Under the pieces are notes generated by a model, which saw only the letters and a program-made list of their open reading frames with translations, ran no database searches and was not told the origin of the DNA. 60,463 bases of DNA, from assembly GCA_002811675.1 (NCBI GenBank), contig PDIM01010342.1:1-60463 (forward strand). The letters run 5' to 3'. The translations under genes were made by a program, and so were the position numbers. The stretch's first letter is position 1; every line of letters begins with the position of its first letter. Positions 34,416 to 44,056 of the stretch are shown one piece after another. The stretch comes from Ichthyosporea sp. XGB-2017a. Lineage: Eukaryota > Opisthokonta > Ichthyosporea.

Positions 34416-35564
34416 TTAATCGAGACTGATTAGAAGTTCATTGGCGTTGGTATCAGCAACGAATTTCTCCCACAGGGTTACAGTCAGTTCATAAGTTGTA
34501 AACATGATTGCGGTGTTGGGGACAACACGAATCAAATGAGCCCCAAGGCCTGTTTTTTGCAAAAGAAAAAAATAAATAAATTAGTCTTCACTTTCTTAAC
34601 ACAAACTCTTCGCAGATGGATCTTTTGCTTACCATTATACAGGCCAAGTACCCCTTCGTATTTGACAATAGATCTAAACGTCTTAACAAGTCCATTGTAC
34701 TTTTTCATGTCCGATTCACTGTGTCTTTCTCTTAATCTAGTTCTAACTACTTCGTGTGGATATGTTGATGTGGATGCAATGAGCTTTGCAAGGCCTGCTG
34801 CTGCCATAAACTCGTGAGCTTTGCCTTGCCCTTCTGTTTCATGGAGATGCAGTTTAATTAATGTCTTAAACTTTTCATAGACAACAAATTGGAGCGCTGT
34901 TTCTGAAATACCCATATAAGACGCTGTTAATCCCCTATAAAAGCCTCGAATGCCTTTAGAATCGATACAACAATTAACATAATTAGGAACAGTAGCGCTT
35001 AAAAAAAGTCAATAATACATCGTTTGCAATACACTCACCTTCTTCTCTGAAAATCTGTCTAATGATACCCCAACTTGTCACCGATTGACGACGTAAAGAG
35101 CTACTTTCTTCCAATTGAACTCTTGTCTTTACCATCCATATAGGATTCGTCAATGTAGACACAGCCACTCCAGCACACACGGCAGACAATAAATGCACCA
35201 AGCTACTGTCTGTATTCCCATTCATCAATTGATCACCCCAGAACTGTTTCGACTGCGAATATGTTGCAAAATATGTCGCTCTAGATGGAACAACCCCAAT
35301 AAGAGTTGGTCCTACCCCACGGTACAACGCTAAAAACCCTTCCCTATTGTAGATCCTCTTCATGCTAGAAAATGTACCACTCAGAGGATGATTATTCACT
35401 ACAGCTGTGTAATTTGAAGACTGCAAACGGGTCTTCACCAGTTCTAACGGGCAGGTGATAATAGCCCCCACAGTTCCCGCAATTCCCCCAGACATCATGT
35501 GAACATAGCTAGGTATCTTTTTATCGGCTGTAGATTCAGCTGTATAACTCTGCTTGCCTGACAT
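34416..35564 (-). CDS. SLC25A36: Mitochondrial pyrimidine nucleotide carrier
   Basis: Exons 35564-35039, 34953-34633 and 34549-34416 join to 326 aa with three mitochondrial carrier repeats. The signatures are CPLELVKTRLQSS (repeat 1), NPIWMVKTRVQLEES (repeat 2) and YPHEVVRTRLRERHSES (repeat 3). NPIW and ISETALQFVVYEKFK with YPHEVVRTRLRE are typical of the SLC25A33/A36 and yeast Rim2 pyrimidine nucleotide carriers, which exchange UTP/CTP and deoxynucleotides across the inner membrane for mitochondrial nucleic acid synthesis. The third repeat ends GLGAHLIRVVPNTAIMFTTYE. The ATG at 35564 is the first in frame; an upstream GTG was ignored. It ends convergent with the DAD2-like gene (168 bp between stops). 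Confidence 0.92.
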
Positions 35565-36260
35565 ACCTATCCAATATATGAATCTCAAAACCAAAATCCA
35601 AGATTCCGAGTGAAGCACACACCAAAATACCAGGGCCTATCGACTCACACAGAGCACTCCTCTTGATCCTCTCTCTATCTCAGTGCAAATCCCTGAACCC
35701 ACCTGACAGACAGACAGACAGATAGATAGATAGATAGCTCTCTGTCCAGTCAGTGTGGATGGTCTGGTAAAGGATATGATATTATTATCTTAAATGCCCC
35801 GAAACAGGTATGCAGGCTAGCTGAGAGGGGGGGGGTTTGTACCAGACTGTACCATAGAAATCCCCTGCCTCGTGACTTGGCTATACGTGGCTATGCTCTG
35901 TGTACTCATGTGCCAGCCATGATATCATATTTTATCATAGTTTAGGTTTAGGGCTCCATATTCCATGTAAACAAATGTAAATAGAAATTCTTGTTGGTTC
36001 ACTGGAAATAGGGAATATAAAATAAACTGCACAGCAAGTGTGGACGAGCGAAGCTTGTGTAAGGGATTCAGTTTTGAGAAGCATAATTTTTGGAGGATTG
36101 GAGTTTTATCCAATCAGAGGGCTGCATTTTCAATATATCCTCCAAAAAATTGACCGTCAAAAGGACCTGAGCTGATGAGAGAAAAAACGCTACGCTGCGC
36201 TTCGCTCAATAAATAAGACACAACGTCGAAAGGAAGGAAGGAAGGGCAAATCAGAGGAGC
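35565..36260. promoter_or_regulatory. Divergent region SLC25 carrier / CAMKMT
   Basis: These 696 bp contain a GACA/GATA microsatellite at about 35703-35738, a run of about nine G at 35827, and a nested inverted repeat at 36085-36151 centred on CCAATCAGAGG. CTGAGCTGATGAGAGAAAA at 36167-36185 is shared in reverse with the TOR/FAM149 spacer. TGTGCCAG occurs at about 35908. No gene is seen. Confidence 0.45.
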
Positions 36261-37452
36261 ATGGGGGAGGGGGAGGTTGTTCCAAAGAAGAAGTCCGCGA
36301 GGAATCGTTGGAAGATTTTAGCGGATGCTATAAAGGGAAATAAGAATGTGTTGAAAAGTGATGTGGGTAAAAGTTCTGTCAGGAGATTCACTAGCTTTGA
36401 GGTGTTTCAGGTGACAAAAAGTGAAGATCTAGACTTCGACTGTTTTGTTGAAGAAAGCTTAAAGGGAAATCTGGAATGGTATTGCCATGAATTGAGTGCT
36501 GAAAACATCAACGTAATTGTAGGGGTCTTTAGGGCGTCTTTTCAGGATATTAAGGAACTGATGGGGTTTAACAATACAGGAAATGTGTGCATTTGGCCTT
36601 CAGAAGAAATATTGGCTTTCTTTCTGGTAAAGAATAGGAAATCCTTTGAAGGTTCAAGTGTGCTAGAACTGGGTGCGGGAATGTCTGGATTAGCGGGTTT
36701 AGCTTTGGCCAAATCATGTAAGCTAAATGCTATGGTCATAACAGATGGTAACGAATCTTCTACGAATGGTTAGTACTTGAATCAATAAGGGTTTATGGTT
36801 ATGGTTGAGACTGACAGCTAACGGTTGCTGTGTCATTTATTTACAACATCTAGTTTTGGACGCGAATATAAGGGCAAATGAAGTTGTTTGCGCAAGTTCC
36901 AAGGTACTTGTTTGGGATAAAAATGAAAAATATGCTGACCTCCGTGAGCAATTTGATTACATCATATGCGCAGACTGGTATGTTAAAGTAGCTCGAGATT
37001 GCGACCTGTTTGCGTTAACCTGTTGCTAACACTTTTGGGATGTTTAGTTTGTTTTTCACCGAATTCCATACCGACTTACTTCATGTTATGAGGATATGTT
37101 TAAAACCCAATGGTAAAGTGTACATTTTTGCACCCAAACGAGGCGACACTTTAAACCAGTTTGTTAATCTGGCAAGATCCTCGGGGGCCACCGTCATTAT
37201 CGACGAACGGTAAGTCTTTATTTTCTCTCTGGCCTTTGTAACTCAAAAGTTATCGCGAAGCTAACCTAACTACTGCTCTTTCCTCATGTTCATATTAGGT
37301 ACGATTCGAGCATATTTCACAAGCATACATGTCTGAGTAAAAAAGGGGATGGAATTTACGATCCCAATATCCACTATCCGATTCAGCTATGCATATCATT
37401 CAATGCTTCCCCTCCAATGAACGCAACTCGATCCATGACACATACAACATAA
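36261..37452 (+). CDS. CAMKMT: Calmodulin-lysine N-methyltransferase
   Basis: Exons 36261-36768, 36854-36977, 37048-37209 and 37299-37452 join in frame to 315 aa (human 323). Conserved segments are VRRFTSFEVFQV, the family signature FNNTGNVCIWPSEEILAFF, AdoMet motif I LELGAGMSGLAGLALA, VITDGNESS, FDYIICADCLFF, VYIFAPKRGDTLNQF and the C-terminal YDPNIHYPIQLCIS. All catalytic landmarks are present. The human enzyme trimethylates calmodulin at Lys115. In human the motif-I element and the CADCL element frame the AdoMet pocket, and both are kept. The third exon begins mid-codon (TG|T, completing Cys), which the family motif confirms. Confidence 0.94.
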
Positions 37453-38087
37453 CACGTACATTAGACGCATCTGGGCACCTTCTCCTCGTGTCGTCCTTTA
37501 CTTGAACCAGAAGCACCACTGGTCCTTAGCCCATTCTCCAGCTGCGAACATAATCGAGCGAGCTTTCGAGCGATACCTCCTTTACTGACCAAGGAGCGTA
37601 ATTTACTGACAGACCAAAGTGACTGTCCTATGATTGACTCCCGGAATTTGGCCCACCACACATAACCCTAAAGAAGAAAATTGCGAGCCAGCCTTGGAAA
37701 TAAACATGTTTCCTTTTTTTCCTCCATGGACCATGGTTCTCCAGGGAAGTGAAGAAAGAAATAAAAATTACAGAATTCCACCGCCCAATAATTACCGCAG
37801 CAGCGCCGAGTAGAGTGTGGTCCCGGGCCCCCCATTCGACGGTGATTCGTGATACCTCACTCCTCACACTCGACCTCACCTCCCTCGCCTCCTGTGTTAT
37901 TGGGTGTTTGGTGGTTGTGGAGGACGAATTGAAGGGATTAGGAAGAAGAGGAGGAAGAAGAAGAAGAAGGATTGAGTGTGTTTCTTTTTTTTTTTTGTTT
38001 TGTTTTGGTGACTGCTGTTTTACTTTATATATTTGTTGTTGTGTTTGATTTGTGTTCCACGCGAGGATCCTTGGTGCCTAGGCAATC
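37453..38087. other. CAMKMT / 5-phosphatase spacer
   Basis: These 635 bp hold the CAMKMT 3' end and the 5-phosphatase promoter (G/A-rich then T-rich from 37985). A minus-strand open stretch at 37461-37661 could be a terminal exon but I could not build a start for it (see rejected items). No RNA gene is seen. Confidence 0.35.
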
Positions 38088-40185
38088 ATGAAGAGTATCA
38101 GGTAAAGTATCCAGGAGTGACGATCAAAATTTATCTCATTTGAAGGCCGCGTTACTGACTCAGCTTGTTTTATTTTATTAATATAAAACCAGTGTGTTTG
38201 CTACTACATGGAACACCAATGCCTGCCTGCCAAATAGAGTAGCCCTTGAGGCGATTTTGTGCGCTGATGGCGGCTCGGCAGACGACAGCTCTTTTGACAT
38301 GTTCTGTATTGGGCTTCAGGAAGTTGATAATCGGGTGCGCGCATACATATTCCCAGACGAGAAGCTTAGAAATTATTGGATGGGGGCTATCGAGCTTGCA
38401 CTGGAGAGCACTTCTAGTCCTGAACAGTATATTCAACTGGCATGTACTCAACACATAGGTTTATTATTAGTTATATACATTAAGAAGTCTCTTGTGGGGG
38501 AAATCTCAAATTTGTTTTCTTCTTCAATGAGTTTTGAATCCTCATTATTCGGGAGCTATGTTAATTTTAGCAACAAGGGATGTGTTGCCACAAGATTTGA
38601 AATATTTGATTCCTCTGTGTGCATTGTAAATACTCATTTGAATTCTCCCGCGTATTACTTGGAAAGAGAAAACAAAGACTGTGAACACATAACGAGCAAT
38701 CTAAAGCTTGGTTCGTCCCCTGTGTATGGGAGGGATTATCCCATTTTAGAACACGACCTGGTTGTTTGGCTTGGGGATATGAATTACCGCATATGCCTCC
38801 CCCAGGAAGAAGTAAGAAGACTAGTTAAAGAAGAGGATTACGGTGCTCTTATGAGTTGTGATCAACTGAAAATGCAACAAGAGTATGGGCGTTCCTTTTC
38901 GGACTTTGTTGAAGCCGACATTAAATTCCCTCCAACGTACAAGTACGAAGTCGGAAGAAATTACTTTTCAGCAGAGTCATCATCTCGCTCTCCTGCGTGG
39001 TGTGATCGCATTTTGTACCGAAAGAAAAATTCATTGAAAAGTCATGGCAGTGGTAGCTGTGAAAATGAAGAGGTCGCTAATGGCGTATTCGATATAGAGC
39101 AGCTCTGCTATACAAGTCATGCTGCTGTGGTCTGCAGTGACCATAAACCAGTTTCGACTTACTATAAGATATCTTTTCATCAGTCAGAAAAAGAAACTGT
39201 TGAATGCAGCAGCAATGCCTGTGCCTCTATCAACGAAGTTGAAGGAAACCGCAGAAAGGAGCTACTTAGCAACGCTATATATGGTAGGGAAAATATTGAT
39301 AATGTACTGAACAAGAAGACCAATGGTAGCAAAAAAGCTTCAAAAAAATCAAAGCGTCACAAAGCGAAAGTGAGTGACTCTAGTGGTGATGACGAACATC
39401 TATCAGTTACAAAAGCCAAAAAAGAAGCGCAAAATAGACATAGAATCCGCTGCAGATCGTTTCCCCCAAGTACGGAGGGCAAAGAACTTATCAGCACTGA
39501 AGTTCTTCACTCAATTACCTCTGGCGACTCTTTTCTAAAGGACTGTGATTGGGAAAATGGTATTTCCCCTCAGCCTTTGAGACATTCCAATTACGGTCAT
39601 GTATTCTTCTGTCTTTTCTTTAAAATGTTTACCCTTTGGTCTTCTATTCCTGTGCTTACTTTTAGATTAGCAGCGGGTACGCTGGTAGGTGTTTTTGAAG
39701 ACTTTTCGTCAAAGAAAGGAAGCTCAGAGTTGGATTCTGAGCCCGAAGGAAAACCTTACTCGTCGAATAAGCTGTTTTCAACAGACGAAGAAAGTTTGCA
39801 AACAATTATTGAAGTATTTTCGCTCTCAAGGAATTATTTTCAAGTTTTTCCGCAGGGGGCTCACGATTTTTTTGTTGCACCCGTTTTGTCGACCTTGTTT
39901 CTTGCATTTCCACTTTTATTCGAACTAACTTGGGGGTTTTTAACTGGTGTTCATCATTGGGCTAGAGTTCTTGTTCTCCTCTTCCTTCTTGGCCCCTCAT
40001 ATAACTTCTTAACATGGGTTCTTCTTCCTATTTGGTTTGCGGGGATATTTGTTACTTTGTCTCTTTTCACATATCGCTGTATTTGCCAGGGGGTTTATTC
40101 GCGCTACAAGCTGTTCCTCGAGGTAGTAAAACATGATGTTTTCTTTGCAGAGTGTGTCCCTACAGAGACTAGTGGGTCTAGGTAG
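38088..40185 (+). CDS. Inositol polyphosphate 5-phosphatase with membrane tail
   Basis: Exons 38088-38101 and 38193-40185 give 668 aa. The first coding exon is only 14 nt (MKSI plus part of a codon). The IPPc catalytic domain begins at once: VFATTWNTNACLPN, IGLQEVDN, VVWLGDMNYRI, PPTYKYEVGR, SPAWCDRILYR and CSDHKPVSTYY, with the catalytic Asn, Asp and His residues kept. About residues 370-430 are basic (KKASKKSKRHKAK). A possible frame-neutral intron lies at 39560-39670 (37 codons). The C-terminus has two to three hydrophobic helices (about 600-650) instead of the CaaX box of INPP5E or a RhoGAP domain of OCRL. It should remove the 5-phosphate of phosphoinositides at a membrane; the subfamily is unresolved. 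Confidence 0.9.
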
Positions 40186-40463
40186 ATATAACCACATCCG
40201 AAAGTAATAATTCATACCAAGTCTCTCTCTGCCTTTATCCCGTTTGCGAGCGTGTGTGCTGACTGTTGCATATCTCCCCATTCAGCTAAGACGAACTTTA
40301 CAATTGACACACATTTTCGGACAAAAAAAAAAACTATATTGTAAATTGCCAGCATTGTATTGAAATGGCCAACTGAATAAAAAATACTCGCAACCAAAAC
40401 AAAAAAGAAAAAAGCCCGAGGCCTTGAATAAACCAGCCGCTCTGATTTCTGAATTTCTCAGGT

Positions 40464-40534
<71 letters not shown>

Positions 40535-40714
40535 GGCGGAGATTTTAGATTTTCAATTTGAAATTTAGTTTATTCGTGTGAGAGCAAAGTGAGAAAAAGG
40601 ATAAAGGATCCCGTTTTGATTTTATTTGTGGAATGCGTTAACAGAGAATGAATCCTTGCTGGGGATAGTGTTTTCATTTGTGTTTATATTTAAAGAACGT
40701 CGTTTGTGTTGTTT
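40186..40714. other. Spacer with A68 tract
   Basis: These 529 bp follow the 5-phosphatase. AATAAA occurs at about 40375 and again near 40428. A pure run of 68 A lies at 40465-40532. The rest, up to the PSI-like gene, is T-rich. No gene is seen. Confidence 0.5.
40465..40532 (+). repeat. Homopolymer A68
   Basis: An unbroken run of 68 A, 30 or so bases after an AATAAA. It could be a retroposed transcript tail, a slippage-prone genomic tract, or an assembly artefact from an mRNA. No target-site duplication is seen around it. Confidence 0.9.
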
Positions 40715-42337
40715 ATGATGGGGCATTCAACGCTCATTGTTGGGTCAGTTGGTCTTTCAGTTGTTAAAAGATTGCGTGGCTTTCTTCCTGCAGTGCTATT
40801 TATTTTTATCGTTGGTGATGTATTAAAAGCTGTTTTAACCGTTGATGGGGCACTTAAACCCGGGGCTGGGGCATATAGTTACTTTGATTCAGAATCCCTT
40901 TATGGCCGTAACTGTGTTGATTTAAAAACATGTCAGAAATGCCATGATTCTAGCTGTGCATGGATCAGGGAGAATAGCACGTGTGTATATCCATACACGG
41001 ACAGGGCTAGTAATAATTTAACTAAGTATTTATCCCAGGGGTGTGAAGAAGAATGTGTGGTGAAAAGCAATTGTAACGAATGCACTGGCATCAGATGCCA
41101 GTGGTGTAGCAAAACTGATGGAAGTTATACATGCATGGTAATGGATGAGGGCTCATGCACAGATGGATCAGCAATCACCTACGCAGAAAAATGCAAAACC
41201 CAGCTTGATAATCAAGATGTTGTTTGTGATCAAGCGAAAACCTGTGGACAGTGCTTGCTTCCGCAAAAACAGGGCAGATGCTTATGGGTGTATGACCAGA
41301 CGTCTGGAGGCGCTTCCAAGTGTAGATTCAGGTATCAAACTTTCTTACCGAATGTTACCATAACTTCAAGTTCAAGTAATTGTGAATCGGAATCGAAATA
41401 TTTCTATATGTACGTTGCGATTTTGCCTGGCTTTCTTGTTATTTATTTGATCTGTGGCTATGGATTCGCTGTCAGTCGTCCCCAAACTCCAGATATGCGG
41501 ATTGGTCTTTTATGTTTTCATTGTGGTCATGAAATGCATCATTGTGGGAATGTGTGCTGCATGAAATTGACTAATCAGCACGAGTCCTGCCAGTGCTCCA
41601 GATTTTGTCATCTTGCGGGGGGTAAGAAGGCTCACTGTGGGAAGCCATGTGGGAAAAGCTGGGTAGTTGATGACCAAAAACTCTGGCTTTTCCATGGAAA
41701 CCAGAAACAAGAAACAGAATTTTCAGGGGACTACTTTCGATGCCCGTGTACCCAATGTTTTTGTAAAAAGTGTGCTCCACGACTCGAATGTGGATGCCGA
41801 AATTGTAGCTGTAAAATATGCTTTGCTAAGAAAGAAGATCTGCATACTGACCGTCTTTTACTTGGGGTTCGACTTGTGCTTGCAGCTATTGGGGTGACCG
41901 TGGCCATTGTAGGCTTTGTGTGGGCACAGTATGGCATTGTTGGGTATGGTTGCGGGTATATATTAGTGGCATTTTTCTTTCGCAGATATAGAAAGAAAGG
42001 AACTAAAGAAAATCGAGACCAGTACAAGAAAGAAAATCTTACAAGTATGTGGGAAGGGTGGGATGAAGCTGATCTTATTGAAGAAACAGAGGAGGTAGGA
42101 AAGTACGATCTACAGGCACATATGAATGAATACCGAATCAACAAACGCCGACCTCCTACTCTAAACATACAGGGACCAAAAGGTGGAGACTCACCCGCAT
42201 CAGACAGCCCTTTCACTCCGGGCTCCCCACTGACACCAACCCCGACGCCGCTAACTGCCGGAATAGCTAACCTAGGGACTTCTTCTGGAAGCAATAGCAA
42301 ATCAACACCAAGCACCAAACGGAGATTTATTTTCTGA
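40715..42337 (+). CDS. Cysteine-rich PSI-like multipass membrane protein
   Basis: A single exon of 540 aa from the first in-frame ATG (the open frame continues upstream without an ATG). A signal anchor or peptide lies at about 12-38 (FLPAVLFIFIVGDVLKAVLT). The ectodomain, about 50-230, has three or four PSI-like Cys modules (CVDLKTCQKCHDSSCAWI, NCNECTGIRCQWCSK, TCGQCLLPQKQGRCLWVYD) and N-glycosylation sites. A membrane helix near 235-255 is followed by an intracellular Cys/His-rich region (CFHCGHEMHHCGNVCC, CQCSRFCHLAGGKKAHCGK, CPCTQCFCKKCAPRLECGC) that may bind zinc, then two more helices at about 395-435. The tail is rich in SP/TP sites. I do not recognise the whole architecture. The stop is 18 bp from the DHDDS stop. 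Confidence 0.75.
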   Translation: MMGHSTLIVGSVGLSVVKRLRGFLPAVLFIFIVGDVLKAVLTVDGALKPGAGAYSYFDSESLYGRNCVDLKTCQKCHDSSCAWIRENSTCVYPYTDRASNNLTKYLSQGCEEECVVKSNCNECTGIRCQWCSKTDGSYTCMVMDEGSCTDGSAITYAEKCKTQLDNQDVVCDQAKTCGQCLLPQKQGRCLWVYDQTSGGASKCRFRYQTFLPNVTITSSSSNCESESKYFYMYVAILPGFLVIYLICGYGFAVSRPQTPDMRIGLLCFHCGHEMHHCGNVCCMKLTNQHESCQCSRFCHLAGGKKAHCGKPCGKSWVVDDQKLWLFHGNQKQETEFSGDYFRCPCTQCFCKKCAPRLECGCRNCSCKICFAKKEDLHTDRLLLGVRLVLAAIGVTVAIVGFVWAQYGIVGYGCGYILVAFFFRRYRKKGTKENRDQYKKENLTSMWEGWDEADLIEETEEVGKYDLQAHMNEYRINKRRPPTLNIQGPKGGDSPASDSPFTPGSPLTPTPTPLTAGIANLGTSSGSNSKSTPSTKRRFIF

Positions 42338-42355
42338 ACCAAAAATTGCGGTATG

Positions 42356-43336
42356 TTATTCATCTAGTTGCCGAAAATAGCCCATTCTAGTATTGTACAA
42401 ATTTCTTAAATAAAGTTCGACATTACCTCCTTTGTCCATGTTCGCTCCCGAGGCCCGCGAAGGACAAACAGATTTAGCCTTTTTCCGTGCCTCTTCAATG
42501 ATTGGATAATCCTTTTGATAAAATAGCACAGCGGATATGAGATTCCAAAAAGAAAAGGCTGGCCATAGCACTTGTTGTGAGCAAAAGCTCGAATAACCCG
42601 TTTGCCAAAGCAAAAAATCACTCAAGCGAACCTCCCCAGACGTTCTTACCAACAAATCGATTTCATTATCGACCCCCGACACTGTGGTGTCACTGTCTTT
42701 CCCAAGACAGGTATCTTCATCACTACACTCAAGCATTTTCGTAAACACCTTCTCTTCGCTAAACGGCATAAGCTCCCCATCTCTGTACAACTGACCCCTG
42801 TCGATTACTTCATTTACAACATTGCAAATCTCCTGCCTGCCCGTATATGCAAGGCATACATTGAGAGTGCCATTTCTATTCTTAGCAGTAGAGCACACCA
42901 CCTTTGCTATGGCCTTTTGTAATTCTTCGGGAAGCAATGACAGTTCCCCAATAACCTTGATTCTCACCTTGTGCTGCTCAATCTTGTCTAGAAAAACTTT
43001 GTTCGTGAACAAAGTACCAAATTTGTCAAGAGCTAGCTTCATAATCGACTCCACTTCCTCTTGCGTGCGGTTGAAATTCTCCAAACTGAATGCATACACT
43101 GTGACGGATTTTACACCCAAATCCAAACACCACTGCAAGGTCTCTTCCAGTTTATAATAACCCATTGCGTGCCCCGTTGCCCTCTGAACGCGCTTTTGTT
43201 TGGCAAAGCGTCGATTCCCATCCATAATAAACGCTACATGCTTCGGAAGAGGTCCAGCTCTAACAACATTTAAAGCTATACTTCTTGTAAGTCTATTATC
43301 ATATAGAAAAGAACAACAATTCCACAAAGTCTCCAT
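42356..43336 (-). CDS. DHDDS: Dehydrodolichyl diphosphate synthase
   Basis: A single exon of 326 aa (human 333). cis-Prenyltransferase landmarks are HVAFIMDGNRRFAKQ (catalytic Asp in MDGN), GHAMGYYKLEETLQWCLDLG, VYAFSLENFNRTQEEVE and IDLLVRTSGEVRLSDFLLWQ. It makes the long-chain cis-polyprenyl diphosphate for dolichol in the ER. There is no RxG motif at the C-terminus (ends MGYFRQLDE), as in animal and fungal DHDDS, which need a NUS1/NgBR partner; none is in this window. A hydrophilic insert of about 20 residues precedes the RTSGE motif. The AATAAA of the neighbouring PSI-like gene lies inside this coding region. Confidence 0.95.
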   Translation of the reverse strand: METLWNCCSFLYDNRLTRSIALNVVRAGPLPKHVAFIMDGNRRFAKQKRVQRATGHAMGYYKLEETLQWCLDLGVKSVTVYAFSLENFNRTQEEVESIMKLALDKFGTLFTNKVFLDKIEQHKVRIKVIGELSLLPEELQKAIAKVVCSTAKNRNGTLNVCLAYTGRQEICNVVNEVIDRGQLYRDGELMPFSEEKVFTKMLECSDEDTCLGKDSDTTVSGVDNEIDLLVRTSGEVRLSDFLLWQTGYSSFCSQQVLWPAFSFWNLISAVLFYQKDYPIIEEARKKAKSVCPSRASGANMDKGGNVELYLRNLYNTRMGYFRQLDE

Positions 43337-43440
43337 TGTTCAATAACAATCTATACTACACTACCCCGAAACAAAGGCTGTATGTTTGAGAGAGAGATTT
43401 CACTAATTGCTCAAATATATACAGGTACCAGAATACTTGA

Positions 43441-43497
43441 ACAAATCCGAATCCCCTTGACAAATCCGAATCCCCTTGACAAATCCGAATCCCCTTG
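43441..43497 (+). repeat. Tandem repeat 3 x 19 nt
   Basis: The unit ACAAATCCGAATCCCCTTG is repeated three times without a mismatch, upstream of DHDDS on its 5' side. Perfect copies indicate recent expansion. Confidence 0.95.
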
Positions 43498-43845
43498 GTC
43501 ATGCACTACACCAAAACTAGACTCCACAGACAGACTTTCAAAGAACTAGACTACACGTTACATGGTAATAATTTCAATGGTAATTATCATTTTGATCTGA
43601 TGGCCGATGGGGCCAGCCAGATCTGGAGCGAGCGAGGGTGGCGGAGAGGGAGTCAGCAGGGAGGGGGTGATAGGGCTTGGGAGTTGGGAGGGCCCATGTG
43701 GGGTACATTTGAAATTTCTCAAAGTTTGGGCTTTTCATTTCATTTTCTATTTCTTTCTATATTGCCTATTTGTTGCCTCATAGGCCATAAGCTAGTAGAA
43801 GCGTGCTGGACTCGGCTCATGAGTGAAGTTAACAGGCACAGTGAA

Positions 43846-43922
43846 GAGAGAGAGAGGGGGGAGGAGTGTACTGTATAGCAGGGATTGAGGGAGAGAGAGA
43901 GAGAGAGAGGGGGAGAGAGAGA
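43846..43922 (+). repeat. GA microsatellite
   Basis: Two blocks of (GA)n broken by a short unique stretch, in the 5' flank of the MAX-like gene. Confidence 0.9.
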
Positions 43923-44056
43923 TTTAGGCACTGTGATTTGGATTTGAAAGAAAGGGACTGTTCGACGATCAAAGAGGTGTTGCATTTTTAGATTCTTGTT
44001 TTTCGAATTTTTGTTTGTTAGTGTTTTTGTTGGATTTTTTGTGAAATTTTTTGACT

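Larger units (their letters stand above)
43337..44056. promoter_or_regulatory. Divergent region DHDDS / MAX-like
   Basis: These 720 bp include three copies of a 19-nt unit at 43441-43497 and a GA-rich microsatellite at about 43846-43922. From 43985 the plus strand is T-rich before the MAX-like start. Open stretches at 43495-43878 are not conserved-looking. Confidence 0.45.

Noticed and set aside
37461-37661. Minus-strand open stretch preceded by a good acceptor (TTCTTTAG), reading YVWWAKFRESIIGQSLWSV
   Set aside because: I could not find an upstream exon that joins it in frame with an ATG. It lies 9 bp from the CAMKMT stop. It may be a real terminal exon, but the evidence is too thin.
39541-39670. 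Intron in 5-phosphatase starting at GTATTC (39601)
   Set aside because: That 65-bp version breaks the frame. Only the 39560-39670 form keeps it, and it is reported as a possibility.
41731-42363. 210 aa minus-strand ORF
   Set aside because: It is antisense to the PSI-like gene, and its Ser/Pro-rich and hydrophobic parts mirror that gene. No independent sign of coding.
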